Source of the DNA: Eleusine coracana subsp. coracana
Lineage: Eukaryota; Streptophyta; Magnoliopsida; Poales; Poaceae
Length of the DNA stretch: 64,000 nucleotides
Direction of reading: 5' to 3'
Assembly: GCA_032690845.1 (NCBI GenBank)
Contig: CM064426.1
Coordinates: 61,666,631 to 61,730,630, forward strand
In this document: piece after piece, positions 35,001 to 46,476 of the stretch
How positions within the stretch are numbered: position 1 is the first letter of the stretch
How the letters are laid out: each line of letters begins with the position of its first letter
The notes under the pieces: generated by a model
What the model was told of the DNA's origin: nothing
Databases searched by the model: none
What the model saw: only the letters and a program-made list of their open reading frames with translations
Made by a program: the position numbers and the translations under genes

Positions 35001-35330
35001 TCTGACCTATGGCTTTAATCCATCCTCTGGTTTGTTGATCCTGCAGCACTCCGTCAATCACCAGCCTGTTGATTTTCTCTGAGTCCATGGCCAAAGCAGG
35101 GAACTCCTTGATGGCGGTGGGGATGTCAAAGATTGCTTCCTCCTCGTCCTTTCCAGGAGGAGATTGCTTCTGGGATTGGGCTTTGGTGCTTTGGCGGGTT
35201 CATTTCAGGGCAATCGCTCTTGTTTTCAAGGAGTGGAGAGCAGTCACGCAGAGCTTTTTGGGTGGAAAAGGAGCCTCGAGATCTAGGGTTTTAGCATGTG
35301 AGATGGCGGCGGCTACGAAATGAAGGTGAA
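32090..35330 (-). pseudogene. Antisense ORF of the Tat element (Transposase_28-like)
   Basis: An extra gene on the strand opposite to gag-pol, between integrase and 3' LTR. It starts near 35303 (MAAAISHAKTLDLEAP). A core resembling the Transposase_28 ('putative gypsy type transposon') domain follows, with HIAIFIHLYEVLLGIYPHFD, then NNVIGGAGFQLRNKSKY and LPSTNKGWHAY (34857-34660). After it come low-complexity K/S/P-rich exons (34199-33954, 33768-33559) and a coiled-coil stretch (ALKSENQGLKKQLQDSKK, 32922-32659), ending near 32098. Stops (for example near 35210) and frameshifts show it is dead. Some breaks may be introns. Antisense extra ORFs are known in Tat elements; their role is unclear. 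Confidence 0.75.
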
Positions 35331-35898
35331 GGGATGCGACTATTTCGGTGACACATATATAAGGGGAGGATAACCTAACGGGTTGCAGATTCTCATAACC
35401 CATTACTCCAGTTTTCTGAATTGGTAGGCGCATTCAACATGCCATCTGAGAATTATTTCAGCGTTAACCTCGGATGCTGTGGATTTTGATATTAGTAACA
35501 AATCACTCAGATTGTTACATCATCGATCTTGGAGTCTGAAAATTTCATAACTTGTGTAAAATCACTCGGAAAATTTTTGATAAATCACTCGGGTTTTCTT
35601 AGCGCCAATCTTGGGGGCTATATTTTTTTGTTTTGTTTTTGTTAAAATACTCGAATTGAAACATCACCAATCTTCGGGGCTGTAGAAATTGAATTTCGTG
35701 ATAAATCACTTGGATGGAAGCGCTATCAATACTGGAGCTGTAGTTCTCAAATTGGTGATGCATCACTCGATGTATGATGCCAACTTATCTGAAGATTGTA
35801 TAATCAAGCTTCGAGGTTTATTTACGAGATGTGGAAGACTCGGATATTATTATGTTTCAGCTCATAACATAATTTCTTTAAAATGACCTTTTGAGCTG
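35331..35898. other. Tat 3' untranslated region
   Basis: Contains several repeats of an AAATCACTCGG phrase and of a purine run GGGGGCT (near 35611, 35899 and, beyond the nested element, 44520, 44655). This run resembles the polypurine tract before the 3' LTR. The pol-less element inserted exactly at one of these runs. Confidence 0.5.
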
Positions 35899-35903
35899 GG
35901 GGC

Positions 35904-37167
35904 TGTTGGAGGTTCCTAAGTACCCGTTTTATATGCTAATAACCACCAATATTGTACCATATTCTTGTCATAATCATGTGTTTTACATCTAATATTGATG
36001 ATTTCTACATGTAGTATCGTTTCAGTGCTTTATTGCAGAAACAGGTAAAAAGACGACAAAATGGCTCTTATATGAGAAGTACCGATATGAAGTCCGACTC
36101 GCCGTGCAAGGAGGGCTTCCCACTAGCCTATGAAGCTTACAAGACACACCTGAACGTCCATGAGGTACAATGTGCAAGCCCAAGGTCGAGGCCCAATGCC
36201 TAAGGATTTCTAGAAGGTTTATCTGAAAGGAAAGTTAAATTCGCGGAGTGCAGAAACAACACTATATTGTCACGCAATTTTGGAGCCCAAGAAGTGGTCA
36301 AATAGGAAAAATCAGAATGCCAAAGTCGAAGATCTCGTCAAGGGATCTCGTATAAGTTATTGATCTCTATGTTATCTATCTTAATTCTATCCTTGGCTGC
36401 AATCTGTGTTTGTCTGGATTGATTGATCTTACCTGTTCTTATTCAATTGCTTAGTTCTAGTCTAAGTATTTAGATGCTATCTTCATCGTGGTGATTAGGC
36501 TAGTATTCGGATCTTGTATGAATCATGATTGCTTGATGATGCTAGGGTGTGGTTTAGTTGTGACAGAGCTAAGCTTGCGCAACACTTTTAGATAGTCAAG
36601 TAGGGTTAAGACGCTCACGTGATTAAGGGTTTCCTCTTGGCAGCAATAAATTTGGAGGCGCTCGAAAAGCAGGGTCTTACTCATCTTTGATGTTTACCGA
36701 TTGTTTAAAGTGCCAAGTAAGCTAGGATTAAGATGATAACGACTACTGCTTCAGTGCCGATCGGCACACCAGTTGCGCCAATCGGCACAGCCTTTCTTCG
36801 ACCGCTAGATGCATATAGGCTAACTCCAGGTGATACTCCTTGGTTGATGTGTATGCTCCTACTCCCACAAGTCTTGGCTAACTAAGCATCAGGTGCACTT
36901 TGGCCCAGGTAAGCCTTCGCGCCGATCGGTGCATCTATTGAGCCGATCGGCATAACCTTCAATTTTCACTTCTTTTCATGCTCACATATGTGCAATATGT
37001 ACTTTATGCTAGGATTAATTTGTTAGACAAAATAGTAAAACTCTAAACACTGTTCTCTTTCAAACCCTGTGAATTCGATTAAACCTTGGAATATTCTAAG
37101 GGAAAAAGTGCTATAATGTACACCGTCCTCTTGCGGTATATAAGTGGGTGCATAGTAACGACCAACA
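35904..37167 (+). repeat. 5' LTR of the LARD-like element
   Basis: 1264 bp, starting TGTTGGAGGTTCC and ending GACCAACA. It is shorter than the 3' LTR: about 0.55 kb present at 42400-43020 is missing here after the AGATCTCGTC segment. It holds two palindrome pairs (36755-36787, 36919-36954). Confidence 0.9.
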
Positions 37168-37178
37168 AGCTCTTTTTC

Positions 37179-37196
37179 TGGTGCTGTTGCCGGGGA
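37179..37196 (+). other. Primer-binding site of the LARD-like element
   Basis: TGGTGCTGTTGCCGGGGA, 12 bp after the 5' LTR end. It differs slightly from the TGGCGCCGTTGCCGGGGA site seen in many Tat/Athila elements. Confidence 0.75.
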
Positions 37197-40100
37197 TTGG
37201 CAAATCGAACCTGTTTAGAGGGATCTATCTAGTTTATCGAATTAATCTTTTATCTTTTTATTACACATACCCTGTTTTTCTTTGTTTGTGTCCATTAAAA
37301 AATAGGTACAAAGCTAGACATACAACCTCGACTAGAGCACGGCGACATAGCTTCTTGCGCCGATCGTCTCAACCATGTGTCGATCGGCGCCGTGTCGATG
37401 CCGATGCCGACGACCTCGCTCTTCGTTGATTCTCTTGCTCTACAGTAGTAGGTGCTAACTTTGTTAGTGGCCCATCATGTGTTGCGGAGTCCATGTCCAT
37501 GCAAGACTTGCTTGTGCCGATCGGCGCAACGCCCATGCCGATCGGCACCTCACCACTCCATGAAAATGGAGGTACACTCCTTGTGTCAATATTTTTTTTA
37601 ACTAATGCTTTGCAAGGATTTTATTTTGTTCACAGAAATAGATGATGAGAGAAATAGATGATTGAGAGGATGTTCTATCTGCTGACCAAAAGAAGGTGTG
37701 TGAAATTCTACAGAGGATTGTAAGGCCTAAAAATTTGATATTTTGGAAGAGCATCAAGTCTAGTTTCCAACGATTTAAACCTCATGTCATTTGGAGTTTC
37801 CTACAAGGATTTATTGTCAAAACACGAGACGCTGCACATGCTGATTGAATATTTCACGAGAGTTGCAAACAATTGGAAGTTTGAGCCAAATATGGAATTA
37901 AAGTCCTACATCCACATGATCTATGGGTTTTCATATATTTAGAAGACTTCCTTTTGGTGATTGACACGGATCCAAGTTGTTCCAAACACGGAGTTTGAAT
38001 AGTTAGAAAGTTTGAATTCAATTCGGATTCATCGTGCGACAGCCTGACATACCTTTAGAAAAAGGGTCATATTTCCCTCATACAAAGTCCGATTTGGGCG
38101 CATGAGTACTGCTTGGAAAGATAATTTGATGCCCGACGCAATGACATAGGTTTCAGCCTCTAATTCCTTCTCGTCGTGGCGCAATGTCAGAAACAAGACG
38201 TTGGTTCAGAAAAGCAACAGCAGATTTCTTCGGATTTCTTCACCGTCGACTTGATGGATTGTTGGGCAGGAATTGAGAAGCTGCATCTACTTTTCATCAA
38301 GACTTGTTGGTGCAATAAAGATAAAGATTCACAAGTCGTAGGACAAGCCGACATATACTCCAATGCTTAAAAGATGAAGTCATCAAGATTTTCCATGTGA
38401 AGATGAAGATGACAACAAAGCTAGCTCAAGCAATTCTCCCACACGCCAATGATTGGAAGTTAAACAAGATTGAAGACTCCAGAGCATTATATCGTACACA
38501 CACATTGAGCATTATGCAACACAATGAAGACGGGCAATGGGGGAACCATGATGAAGATTGCATAAGTACAAGCTACATGGAACTCTTTGGATCTTACATT
38601 AAGAACCATGGCTTTGCGATAACAAGGTATGTAAGAAGTGTTTTTGTGTTTCTTTTTGTTTTTTGTTGGATTGATTAGTGCTACTAGGAGGGCAACCTAG
38701 GATTTTTGTGTCGTGAGAATAACCCAACTCAATTAATTCATTTGTGACAAATTAGTTCTTGATTAACTTTTATTTTTTAGACCTCCACCACCATCATTTT
38801 GTGTTTTGTTTGCAAAAATCATCCACTACATGCATAATTTATGAGCACTTGCTTTGTTTTTTATTTTTGCATAATGTTTTCGCCTGCATGCATTTAACCA
38901 TCTAACTTCAGCCCACCTAAGCCTCCCACCCTTTATTTTCCATCAAATTCTATAGCCAATTCCAAATGCGTTGATCGGCGCACATCCATTGCCGATCGGT
39001 GCAACACCCAAATACTTTTCTAAGCATTCCTTTACTGCCACCTAACATGTTTTTGTTTTGATTCACCCAAACCTCTAACTTTGCATGATCATATTCACAT
39101 TTTATTCATAATGGCTTGGTTTGAACTTGATAATGAGCACTTAATTGGCTTGCGCGCAATATCTTTAGCAAATTTAGGTGTAAACATGGTGTTTATGCTT
39201 ATTTGTTGAATATCATTGGATAGTCCATTTGCCTTGCTCTGTTTTGCATCATTTGCATTGGTTGGTTGCTAATATTTTTCAATGTGCTATCTCTCTAGTC
39301 CAGCGGGGTTCTATAATAGCTAAGTCATATAAACATGGTGTTTAGACTTTGGTTGTTAACGAATTTCGTTTAGATTGCTAGCAATCTAGTTGTAAGCATG
39401 GTGCTCAGAGCTAGGTGTAAACATTGTTCTTGTTTAGCTTCCATGCCACTAACCTTCATTGCTAACATGCTCGTTTGCTTTGCGTCAAGACTAAATGATA
39501 AAAACATTTTGATCCCAGAATTATGAACATCACACATTCATTTAGCAATTTTATGTGAATGTGGTGTTTAGACGAAATTATAGAACAACATTGTTATAGT
39601 CTTGTTTCTTTGCTAACATTATGGTATTAATTCCACGCATTCACACTTGTCCACACACGTACACCTATTAGGATTTTGTTTTCTTTTTGCTACGAGAATT
39701 AAAATGCCACAAGTTGAACTTTTGAGGTTGTTGCTAGATGGTAGATATTGTTCTATCCCCGACCATCATATTGGGGGTAGTATGTGCATTTTAATATTTT
39801 GCAGGAATGAAAGAAGTACTCTTGAACGAGGACAGTCAAAGGAAACGAGGTGACAACAGACGCATATATAAGAGGGAGCATTGGGACAGCACATCAAGGC
39901 TGGAGATGGAGGTGATGAGAGGCACAACCGTCTGCGTCGATCGACGCATCCTCGTGTCGATTGTCGCTCTCTCGCTGTCCCTGCTATCGCCCTTCTCTCG
40001 TGCAATCTAGCAAGATTTTAAGCATGGGGGAGGCACAAGTTGCGTTTCAATTGATTGAAATACGGTAACATCCCTTTGATTCTTCACTTCTCCTAATCTT

Positions 40101-42004
40101 ATTTTCTTCTCAAACCTGTAAATGCCGCCTGCTTTCGATTTGGGTCTTTTCTCTCTTTTTCTTTTGTGATACCCTTCTCGTTTTGTTCATGCGAAAGGTT
40201 ATTTGTAATTTGTCACTTAGAACATAGAATGGACAATGACATATCCCTAATAACTACCTTAGGGTGACCAAATGTCATTAATTTATCTAGGGAAGTTTGC
40301 CTGTATCATCACCGTTGTCTTATAATGCTTTCACGATGAATAAATGCATAATCAAGATGAGGATCTTTGCTAGAGATATGATGAAAGTTGCTATTGTTAT
40401 TGGAACTTGCATGATTCATTGCACATAATTGTCCACCGCTGAATTTTCAACTAAGCACCAACTCTATGAACTCTATTTGCTTTAGTGGTGGTATTTTTTT
40501 TGGCAGATGTTTCAATAAAGACCCCATATGGTTGAATTTTTCTTCATGACAATATGCTTTGCTCTCTAAGAAGAAAACTCCAACATAGCTAGTGTACTTA
40601 ATAATTATTGGAAAACTGTTACATGTTGTCTCTAAACCTTGCAAATATTGCCCTCTTGCATTGATCATACCTACCAAAGCCAAATATGCTACACTTATAT
40701 GATACACCTGTAGATTGAAACATGAAACATGTAATTTGGTGAGTTGTTTAAAGTTTGTGTTCTTTTGGTATGAGACTTGGAAGTTGGCCATTTTGTTTGC
40801 GTAACTATCACTTGTTTGCTAGCCCTTTCATATTTAGCAATGCTCGCTGAATATTCCCACCTGTAAACCTATATTTCTTTTGGTGTTGTCCTTTCCTTGT
40901 CCACAACCTATGATATGAGTTTCTCATCGAGCCGTTGCACTATTTCTATGGTTTTATGCACAAACTACCAAGACCTCTTGCTGAAGACAAAGATTTTCAT
41001 CAATAAACACCTCTGAAGACTCTCCGAAGTGCAAAAGAGCAATACAAGGAGAAGACAAGGCAAAATCAGAAGTGCGCCGATCGGTGCAACTCTGCGCCGA
41101 TCGGCGCAATGACTCAAAAATTCAGGAAGCGCTTTGTTATCTCCAGAAAGCAATTATAAGTGTTTCAGATGGTCGAAGAGAAGAAATAAAGGATTTAGCT
41201 AGTGCTCTTTTGTTTCCACTCCCTTTGCTCGAGACGAGCAACATTTAAGCATGGGGGGATGGACGTCATTCATCATTCCGAAGAACTAGCTAATGGACTT
41301 CAAATAAAAAAATTGTTGATGGAAGATCAAGAATGTTCAATCAAGTTGCAAGAGAGGAGATTTGTGCATAAACCATTATTCTTCAAGTAAGTGCATTCAA
41401 TTGGCTGAAACTCTATCAATCCAACCATGTGCAATCCGATTTCGAAAACTTCATTTGTGTCTTGAGATCATTCTTTGCCTTTTGCACATGTCCACCTTTC
41501 TAAAAGCGTGTGTTTTTCCTCTTCTTCACAATGTTTTCCAATGGCCTTTTTGACAAGTCTTTGTAAAACCAATTAGAACTATCTCTTGATTTGACAATAC
41601 TCTGAGTTACATTGTTGCTAGTTGTTTTCCTACCAAGCTACATATAAAGCCTTCCACCAAATATTTGTAGATAGGATCACTTCTAGTTGTTTGGCTTGTG
41701 AGATTTGTAAGATGAGTGTTGCCTTGTTTCTTTGCAAGAGAGCGTTTTGTTTGGATAATGAGACTGAATTTTTGGAAAAACTTTATCATCTAAGGCCTAG
41801 TTTGAGGAGTAATCTGATTTGAGAGTTGAAGCTACTTTATTTGATCATTGTGGTCGGTTTTTAATCATAATCTGTTCCCCACTTGTATCTTTGAGTAGTA
41901 GAATTGGTTCAACTCTTAAAGCGGGTTGGATATGCATGAGCCTTGATGAATGCAAGTGAAGATAACATGATTGCAACACTGATCTCTTCTTGAGGGTAAT
42001 TTAT
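37197..42004. other. Internal non-coding region of the LARD-like element
   Basis: About 4.8 kb without retroelement protein motifs in any frame; frames are short and without recognised motifs. AGCATGGGGG purine runs occur near 40020, 41248 and 42030, about 0.8-1.2 kb apart. The last two follow a TTGCTCG...CGAGCAA hairpin (41225-41241 and 42005-42022). This suggests the 3' end of the internal region was built from repeated modules. Confidence 0.65.
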
Positions 42005-42042
42005 TTGCTCGAGGACGAGCAAAGGTTTGAGCATGGGGGAAC
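42005..42042 (+). other. Hairpin plus polypurine tract before the 3' LTR
   Basis: TTGCTCG-AGGA-CGAGCAA forms a perfect 7-bp stem (42005-42022), then AGCATGGGGGAAC directly abuts the LTR start TGTTGG at 42043. Confidence 0.8.
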
Positions 42043-43494
42043 TGTTGGTGGTTCCTAAGTACCCAATTTATATGTCAATAACCACTAATATCGTATCATA
42101 TTCTTGTCATAATCATGTCAATAACCACTAATATCATATCAAATGGCTCTCATATGAGAAGTACCAATATGAAGCCCAACTCGCCGTGCAAGGAGGGCTT
42201 CCCACTAGCCCATGAAGCTTACAAGATAAACCTGGATGTCCATGAGGTCCAATATACAAGACCAAGGTCGAGGCCCAATGCCTAAGGATTTCTAGAAGGT
42301 TTATCCGGAAGGAAAGATAAATTCGCGGAGTCCAGAAGTAGCACTGTATTGTCACGTGATTTTGGAGCCAAAGACGTGGTCAAATAGAAAACCTCGAAAT
42401 AATAAAGTTGCAGATCTCGTCGAGGGTTTTCTAAAACATATATGATTTGTATTTATTGGACTCCTGAGCTAGGAGATATAGGCCCTGCAAGGCAGGCTAC
42501 GCAGAGGAATCCGAATCAGGACAGATATTTTTGCATCACAATTTTGGGTATCTAAACATCTGAATATGAGGAACCAAATAATACCAAAGTTGTAGATCTT
42601 TTCACGGGCTACGAGATAGAGTCTAGGATTGCTTGATTTGGACTTTGGAAGGGTCAGTTATAATTAAAGTAAGCCGGTGCTATTTATAGAAGGTATGAAA
42701 CCGACTTGGATTCAATCTCTATGAGCTAAACTTGGAGGCCAAGCAAGGGAGAATGTGACCAGAGGCTATATAAACACCCATATGATGTCCAAGACTGGAA
42801 CAAGCAATGAGAAGGTGAAGCACATCGCGAGGAGGCCGCTGGAGTTGAAGAGCCACCAAATTGAAGAGATGTAGTCTAGTCGGGTAGGGACCCTGCATGG
42901 CGCATTACATTGGAGCTAGGAAAAATAGAGCCATGTACCTTGGGAGTCGTCAATGATAGATCAAGGTGGCGCCGATCAGTGCACCAGCTGAGTCAATCGG
43001 CGCACCCTCGACGATGATGAATATTGGTATAAGTTATTGATCTCTATGTTATCTATCTTAATTCTATCCTTGGCTGCAATCTGTGTTTGTCTGGATTGAT
43101 TGATCTTACCTGTTCTTATTCAATTGCTTAGTTCTAGTCTAAGTATTTAGATGCTATCTTAATTGTGGTGATTAAGCTAGTATTCGGATCTTGTATGAAT
43201 CATGATTGCTTGATGATGCTAGGGTGTGGTTTAGTTGTGACAGAGCTAAGCTTGCGCAACACTTTTAGATAGTCAAGTAGGGTTAAGACGCTCGTGTGAT
43301 TAAGGGTTTCCTCTCAGCAGCGATAAATCAGGAACCGCTCAGAAAGCAAGGTGGTCTTGCTCATCTTCGATGTTTATCGATTGTTTAAAGTGCCAAGTAA
43401 GCTAGGATTAAGATGATAACGACTACTGCTTCTTCATTGCTGATCGGCACACCAGTTGTGCCGATCGGCACAACCTTTCTCTGACCTCTAGATG

Positions 43495-43926
43495 TGTCGA
43501 CACTAATATTAGTAGTGGATCATAGGGCAACCCATGATCCTTGTTTATAGGTAAAGGCATGCGCGAGACCGAGAGTCGATGGACACACAAGACGCAAGGT
43601 TTAGACAGGTTCAGGCCTCCCGGAGGATAACAACCCTACGTCCTATGTTCTGTTTTATATTATGCGGTATGATCTAGTTGTCTGTGAGAGAGCCCCTGCC
43701 CCTCCTTATATCCGGGGGGCAGGGTTACATGGCAAGTGTCCTAGTTGGTTATAACATGATTTCCGACTAGGATTCTATCTCTAACTTTCTATCTCTAGTA
43801 TTGACTTGTCATGTACTCTAAGTAATAATCCGAGTAGTTATCTTCATGGGCTTTATCTTTATTGGACCCCGGCCCACTCGGCGATATATCCGAGTGGTGA
43901 AGTATCCCTGGTATATATATCCCACA
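43495..43926 (-). mobile_element. Solo LTR related to the Tat element's LTR
   Basis: 432 bp flanked by AGATG on both sides (43490-43494, 43927-43931). Read on the minus strand it starts TGTGGGATATATATACC and then ACCACTCGG...CGAGTGGGC, clearly related to the 5' LTR at 22011 (TGTGGGACATACGTACC). The uninterrupted 5' LTR reads straight through this site, so the insertion postdates the LARD-like element. Confidence 0.9.
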
Positions 43927-44227
43927 AGATGCATATAGGCTAACTCTAGGTGATACTCCTTGGTCGATGTGTATGTTCCTACTCCCACAAGTCTTGGCTA
44001 ACTAAGCATCAGGCGCACTTTGGCCCAGGTAAGCCTTTGCGCTGATCGACGCATCTATTGAGCCGATCGGGGCAACCTTCAATTTTCAATTCTTTTCATG
44101 ATCACGTATGTGCAATATGTACTTTATGCTAGGATTGATTTGTTGGATGAAATAGTAAACTCTAAACACTATTCTCTTCCGATCCCTGTGGATTCGATTA
44201 AACCTTAGAATGCTCTAGGGGAAAACT

Positions 44228-44382
44228 CAACCTTCAATTTTCAATTCTTTTCATGATCACGTATGTGCAATATGTACTTTATGCTAGGATTGATTTGTTA
44301 TATGAAAGAGTAAACTCTAAACACCATTCTCTTCCGATCCCTGTGGATTCAATTAAACCTTGGAATGCTCTAGGGGAAAAAG
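44228..44382 (+). repeat. 155-bp tandem duplication in the 3' LTR
   Basis: The segment starting CAACCTTCAATTTTCAATTC at 44073 is repeated at 44228. The 5' LTR has it once, so it arose after insertion or on the incoming copy. Confidence 0.85.
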
Positions 44383-44663
44383 TGCTACAATGTACACCGT
44401 CCTCTTGTGGTATATAAGTGGGTGCGTAGTAACGACCAACAGGGGCTATGCTTGATTCTGGATATTGGATATTTATTTTTCAAGAACTCACAAGGTGAAG
44501 ACTGAACACCTTTTGAGTTGGGGGCTATATTCATAGAGAATGCCTTTTTCAAGCGTCCATTAAGAAAAGTTAACAGATACAACAAAAGAAGCACTTTCCA
44601 TTTTTGAAAGATGTCGAGATGAATCAAGGCGATGTTTCAAGATGGAAAGTTCTTGGGGGCTAC

Positions 44664-45078
44664 TATGGGACATATGTACCCGAGATACCTAACCACTCGG
44701 CTATATGGCCGAGTGGGCTGGGGGCTCGGTTATGACGTATTTGGCCCAAGAGATATTTACTTAGATTTGTTTGAGTAAGTAGCAAGTTAGGCAGCATATA
44801 TGTTGGATAGATAGGATCTATTATAACCGACTAAAAGATTATCATGTAAGCCTTTGCCCTTCGGATATATAAGGAGGGCAGAGGGCCTTCAGAAAGACAG
44901 AGACTCGTATTGGAACCCTAATTCCAATGCGAACCCTAGCAATACAGGAACACCAAACATGACGTAGGGTTGTTATCCTCCGGGAGGCCCGAACCTGTAT
45001 AAACCCTGTGTCCTGTGTCCATCGATCTTTCATACTCATACGCATACCTAGATCTACTATTGAGAATATCTCTCGACA
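44664..45078 (+). repeat. 3' LTR of the Tat element
   Basis: 415 bp, starting TATGGGACATATG (5' copy TGTGGGACA) and ending CTCTCGACA, preceded by the purine run TTGGGGGCTAC. TATA box TATATAAG at 44866-44873. Right duplication GTAAG at 45079-45083. Confidence 0.9.
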
Positions 45079-45231
45079 GTAAGATTTCTCCCTTATAAAT
45101 AGTTGAGGAAACACCCCTGTAAATTCATAAGAATTACTGAAATAAAGAATTTTGTCTCCTCTGTTCTTATTGTTTTACTTTGTCATTCTCTGTCATGATA
45201 TACGTGCCTACAATTCATCGATAACTAAACA

Positions 45232-46476
45232 TATTATCAGCACACTCTAATCAAGTTGTCAACAAGAAGATCCTGCCTCTGGGAACCTATACTCAATGAT
45301 GTCTGAACTGTAGAGTACAATGACTATGGATGAGGAGCTCTGTCTCGTAGACTGTCGCACAACCACAACCATTCTAAGAGACAATAGTTATTTCCAAACA
45401 CTTCAAAAGTATGATGGAAATATAACGACTATCATTGACAATGACACTAGGATTATTGGCACTGCTAGGGCCACAATTGCCTTATCGAATGGAACATGAC
45501 TAGTAATCCCTGAAGCATTATTTATCCTGAATCTACTCGAACATTGTTAAACTTCAATGACATCCATGCAAGTAGTTTTCATGTAGAAACCAATGACAAT
45601 GGAGGTGAAGAATGTCTCATTATGACCAAGACGCATGGAGATCAAAAGATTATTGTCCAAAGTTTCTCATTCATCAAAGGAACACTTATGTTAAACCATA
45701 GAAAGATAATATATTTTCAGAAGAAAAGAAACATATAACACAAGGCATGATAGACTTGGTCATCCTAGCTTCAATCTGATGCGAAGAATCACGAAGAATT
45801 CAAGAGGTCAAAATTTGAAGACCAAAGATTTCCCAAATCAAGAAGAGCTTTTATGTGTCGCATGTGTATAAGGGAAGCCATTCGCTCCACGCTCAAAGCT
45901 TAAGAGTCAAGCAGAATCATTGGCATTCTTGAACAAATTCAAGGAGACATATGTGGACCAATTAGCCCCATGTTAGGGCCTTTTTGGTACTTCATGGTGT
46001 TAGTAGACGCTTCCATGAAGTGGAGTCATGCAAGTCTATTATCTACTAGAAACCATGTGTTTGCATGGTTGACATCTCAGATTATACAATGGAAAACCAA
46101 TTTCCCGAATCACTTAATTAAATCCATTAGAATGGAAAATGTTGCAGAATTTACCTCGAAGGTATTTAATGACTATTGTATGAGTATGGGCGTCAAAGTG
46201 GAACACTTTATACCACACGTGCATACACAAAATGGTCTTGTAGAACCATTAATTAAGAGGATAAAATTGATTAGCATGACCATTAATATAGAACTACTTA
46301 TTGCCTACTTCTTGTTGGGGCATGCAGTGTTGCACGTAGCAACACTAATTCCATTGAGGCCATATACTACACATGAAGAATCACCATTACCAGTGGTGTG
46401 TGGTATAATACCAAACGTTTTCCACTTATGGAGATTTGGATGTATTGTATACATCACAATCCCTCCTCCTCAATGA
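45232..46476 (+). pseudogene. Bianca-like Copia pol (pre-integrase and integrase)
   Basis: A decayed GAG-pre-integrase segment (LLNFNDIHASSFHVETND near 45545-45600 and the GKPFAPRSK linker near 45870) is followed by an open integrase frame 45970-46476. The integrase has a YFMVLVDASMKWSH motif with the first Asp. NVAEFTS is where an Asp-Asn pair is usual, and TQNGLVEPLIKR is where AE is usual. The second acidic residue is therefore Glu/Asn-like and the Glu is retained as VEP. RT and RNase H are missing. The clade rests on motif resemblance. Confidence 0.65.

Larger units (their letters stand above)
36755..44075 (+). repeat. Ten pairs of a GCCGATCGGC-type palindrome, 20-21 bp apart
   Basis: Pairs have centres near 36760/36781, 36925/36946, 37363/37383, 37520/37541, 38974/38995, 39940/39960, 41080/41100, 42975/42996, 43443/43464 and 44045/44066. 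The core is (T/C)GCCGATCGGC(A/G) with drift. Every pair has centre-to-centre distance 20 or 21 bp, while pairs lie from 0.1 to 1.9 kb apart. Four or more are in LTR sequence and the rest are internal. Confidence 0.85.
35904..44441 (+). mobile_element. Non-autonomous LTR retrotransposon without gag-pol (LARD-like)
   Basis: 5' LTR 35904-37167, primer-binding site 37179-37196, about 4.9 kb internal region, polypurine tract before 42043, 3' LTR 42043-44441, and a perfect GGGGC duplication (35899-35903 and 44442-44446). The internal region has no frame for gag, protease, RT, RNase H or integrase. The primer site TGGTGCTGTTGCCGGGGA resembles the one used by Tat/Athila-type Gypsy elements, so such an element probably supplies the proteins. 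It is a large retrotransposon derivative. Confidence 0.9.
42043..44441 (+). repeat. 3' LTR of the LARD-like element (enlarged)
   Basis: 2399 bp. The excess over the 5' LTR is explained by about 0.55 kb at 42400-43020 not present in the 5' LTR, the 432-bp solo LTR at 43495-43926, and a 155-bp tandem duplication (44073-44227, 44228-44382). The ends TGTTGG...CCAACA match the 5' LTR. Confidence 0.9.
22011..45078 (+). mobile_element. Tat-lineage Ty3/Gypsy element (23 kb with nested insertions)
   Basis: Limits are set by two LTRs (22011-22435 and 44664-45078) and a perfect GTAAG duplication. Order: LTR, primer-binding region, gag, protease, RT, RNase H, second (archaeal-type) RNase H, integrase, antisense ORF, LTR. 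That order, with the extra RNase H and the antisense gene, is diagnostic of the Tat lineage. Subtracting the nested insertions at 27592-30766 and 35904-44441 leaves about 11.3 kb, normal for Tat. Every coding domain is damaged. Confidence 0.92.

Noticed and set aside
37168..42042. Search for gag or pol fragments inside the LARD-like element
   Set aside because: No protease, RT, RNase H or integrase motif in any frame; the longest frames are under 115 residues.
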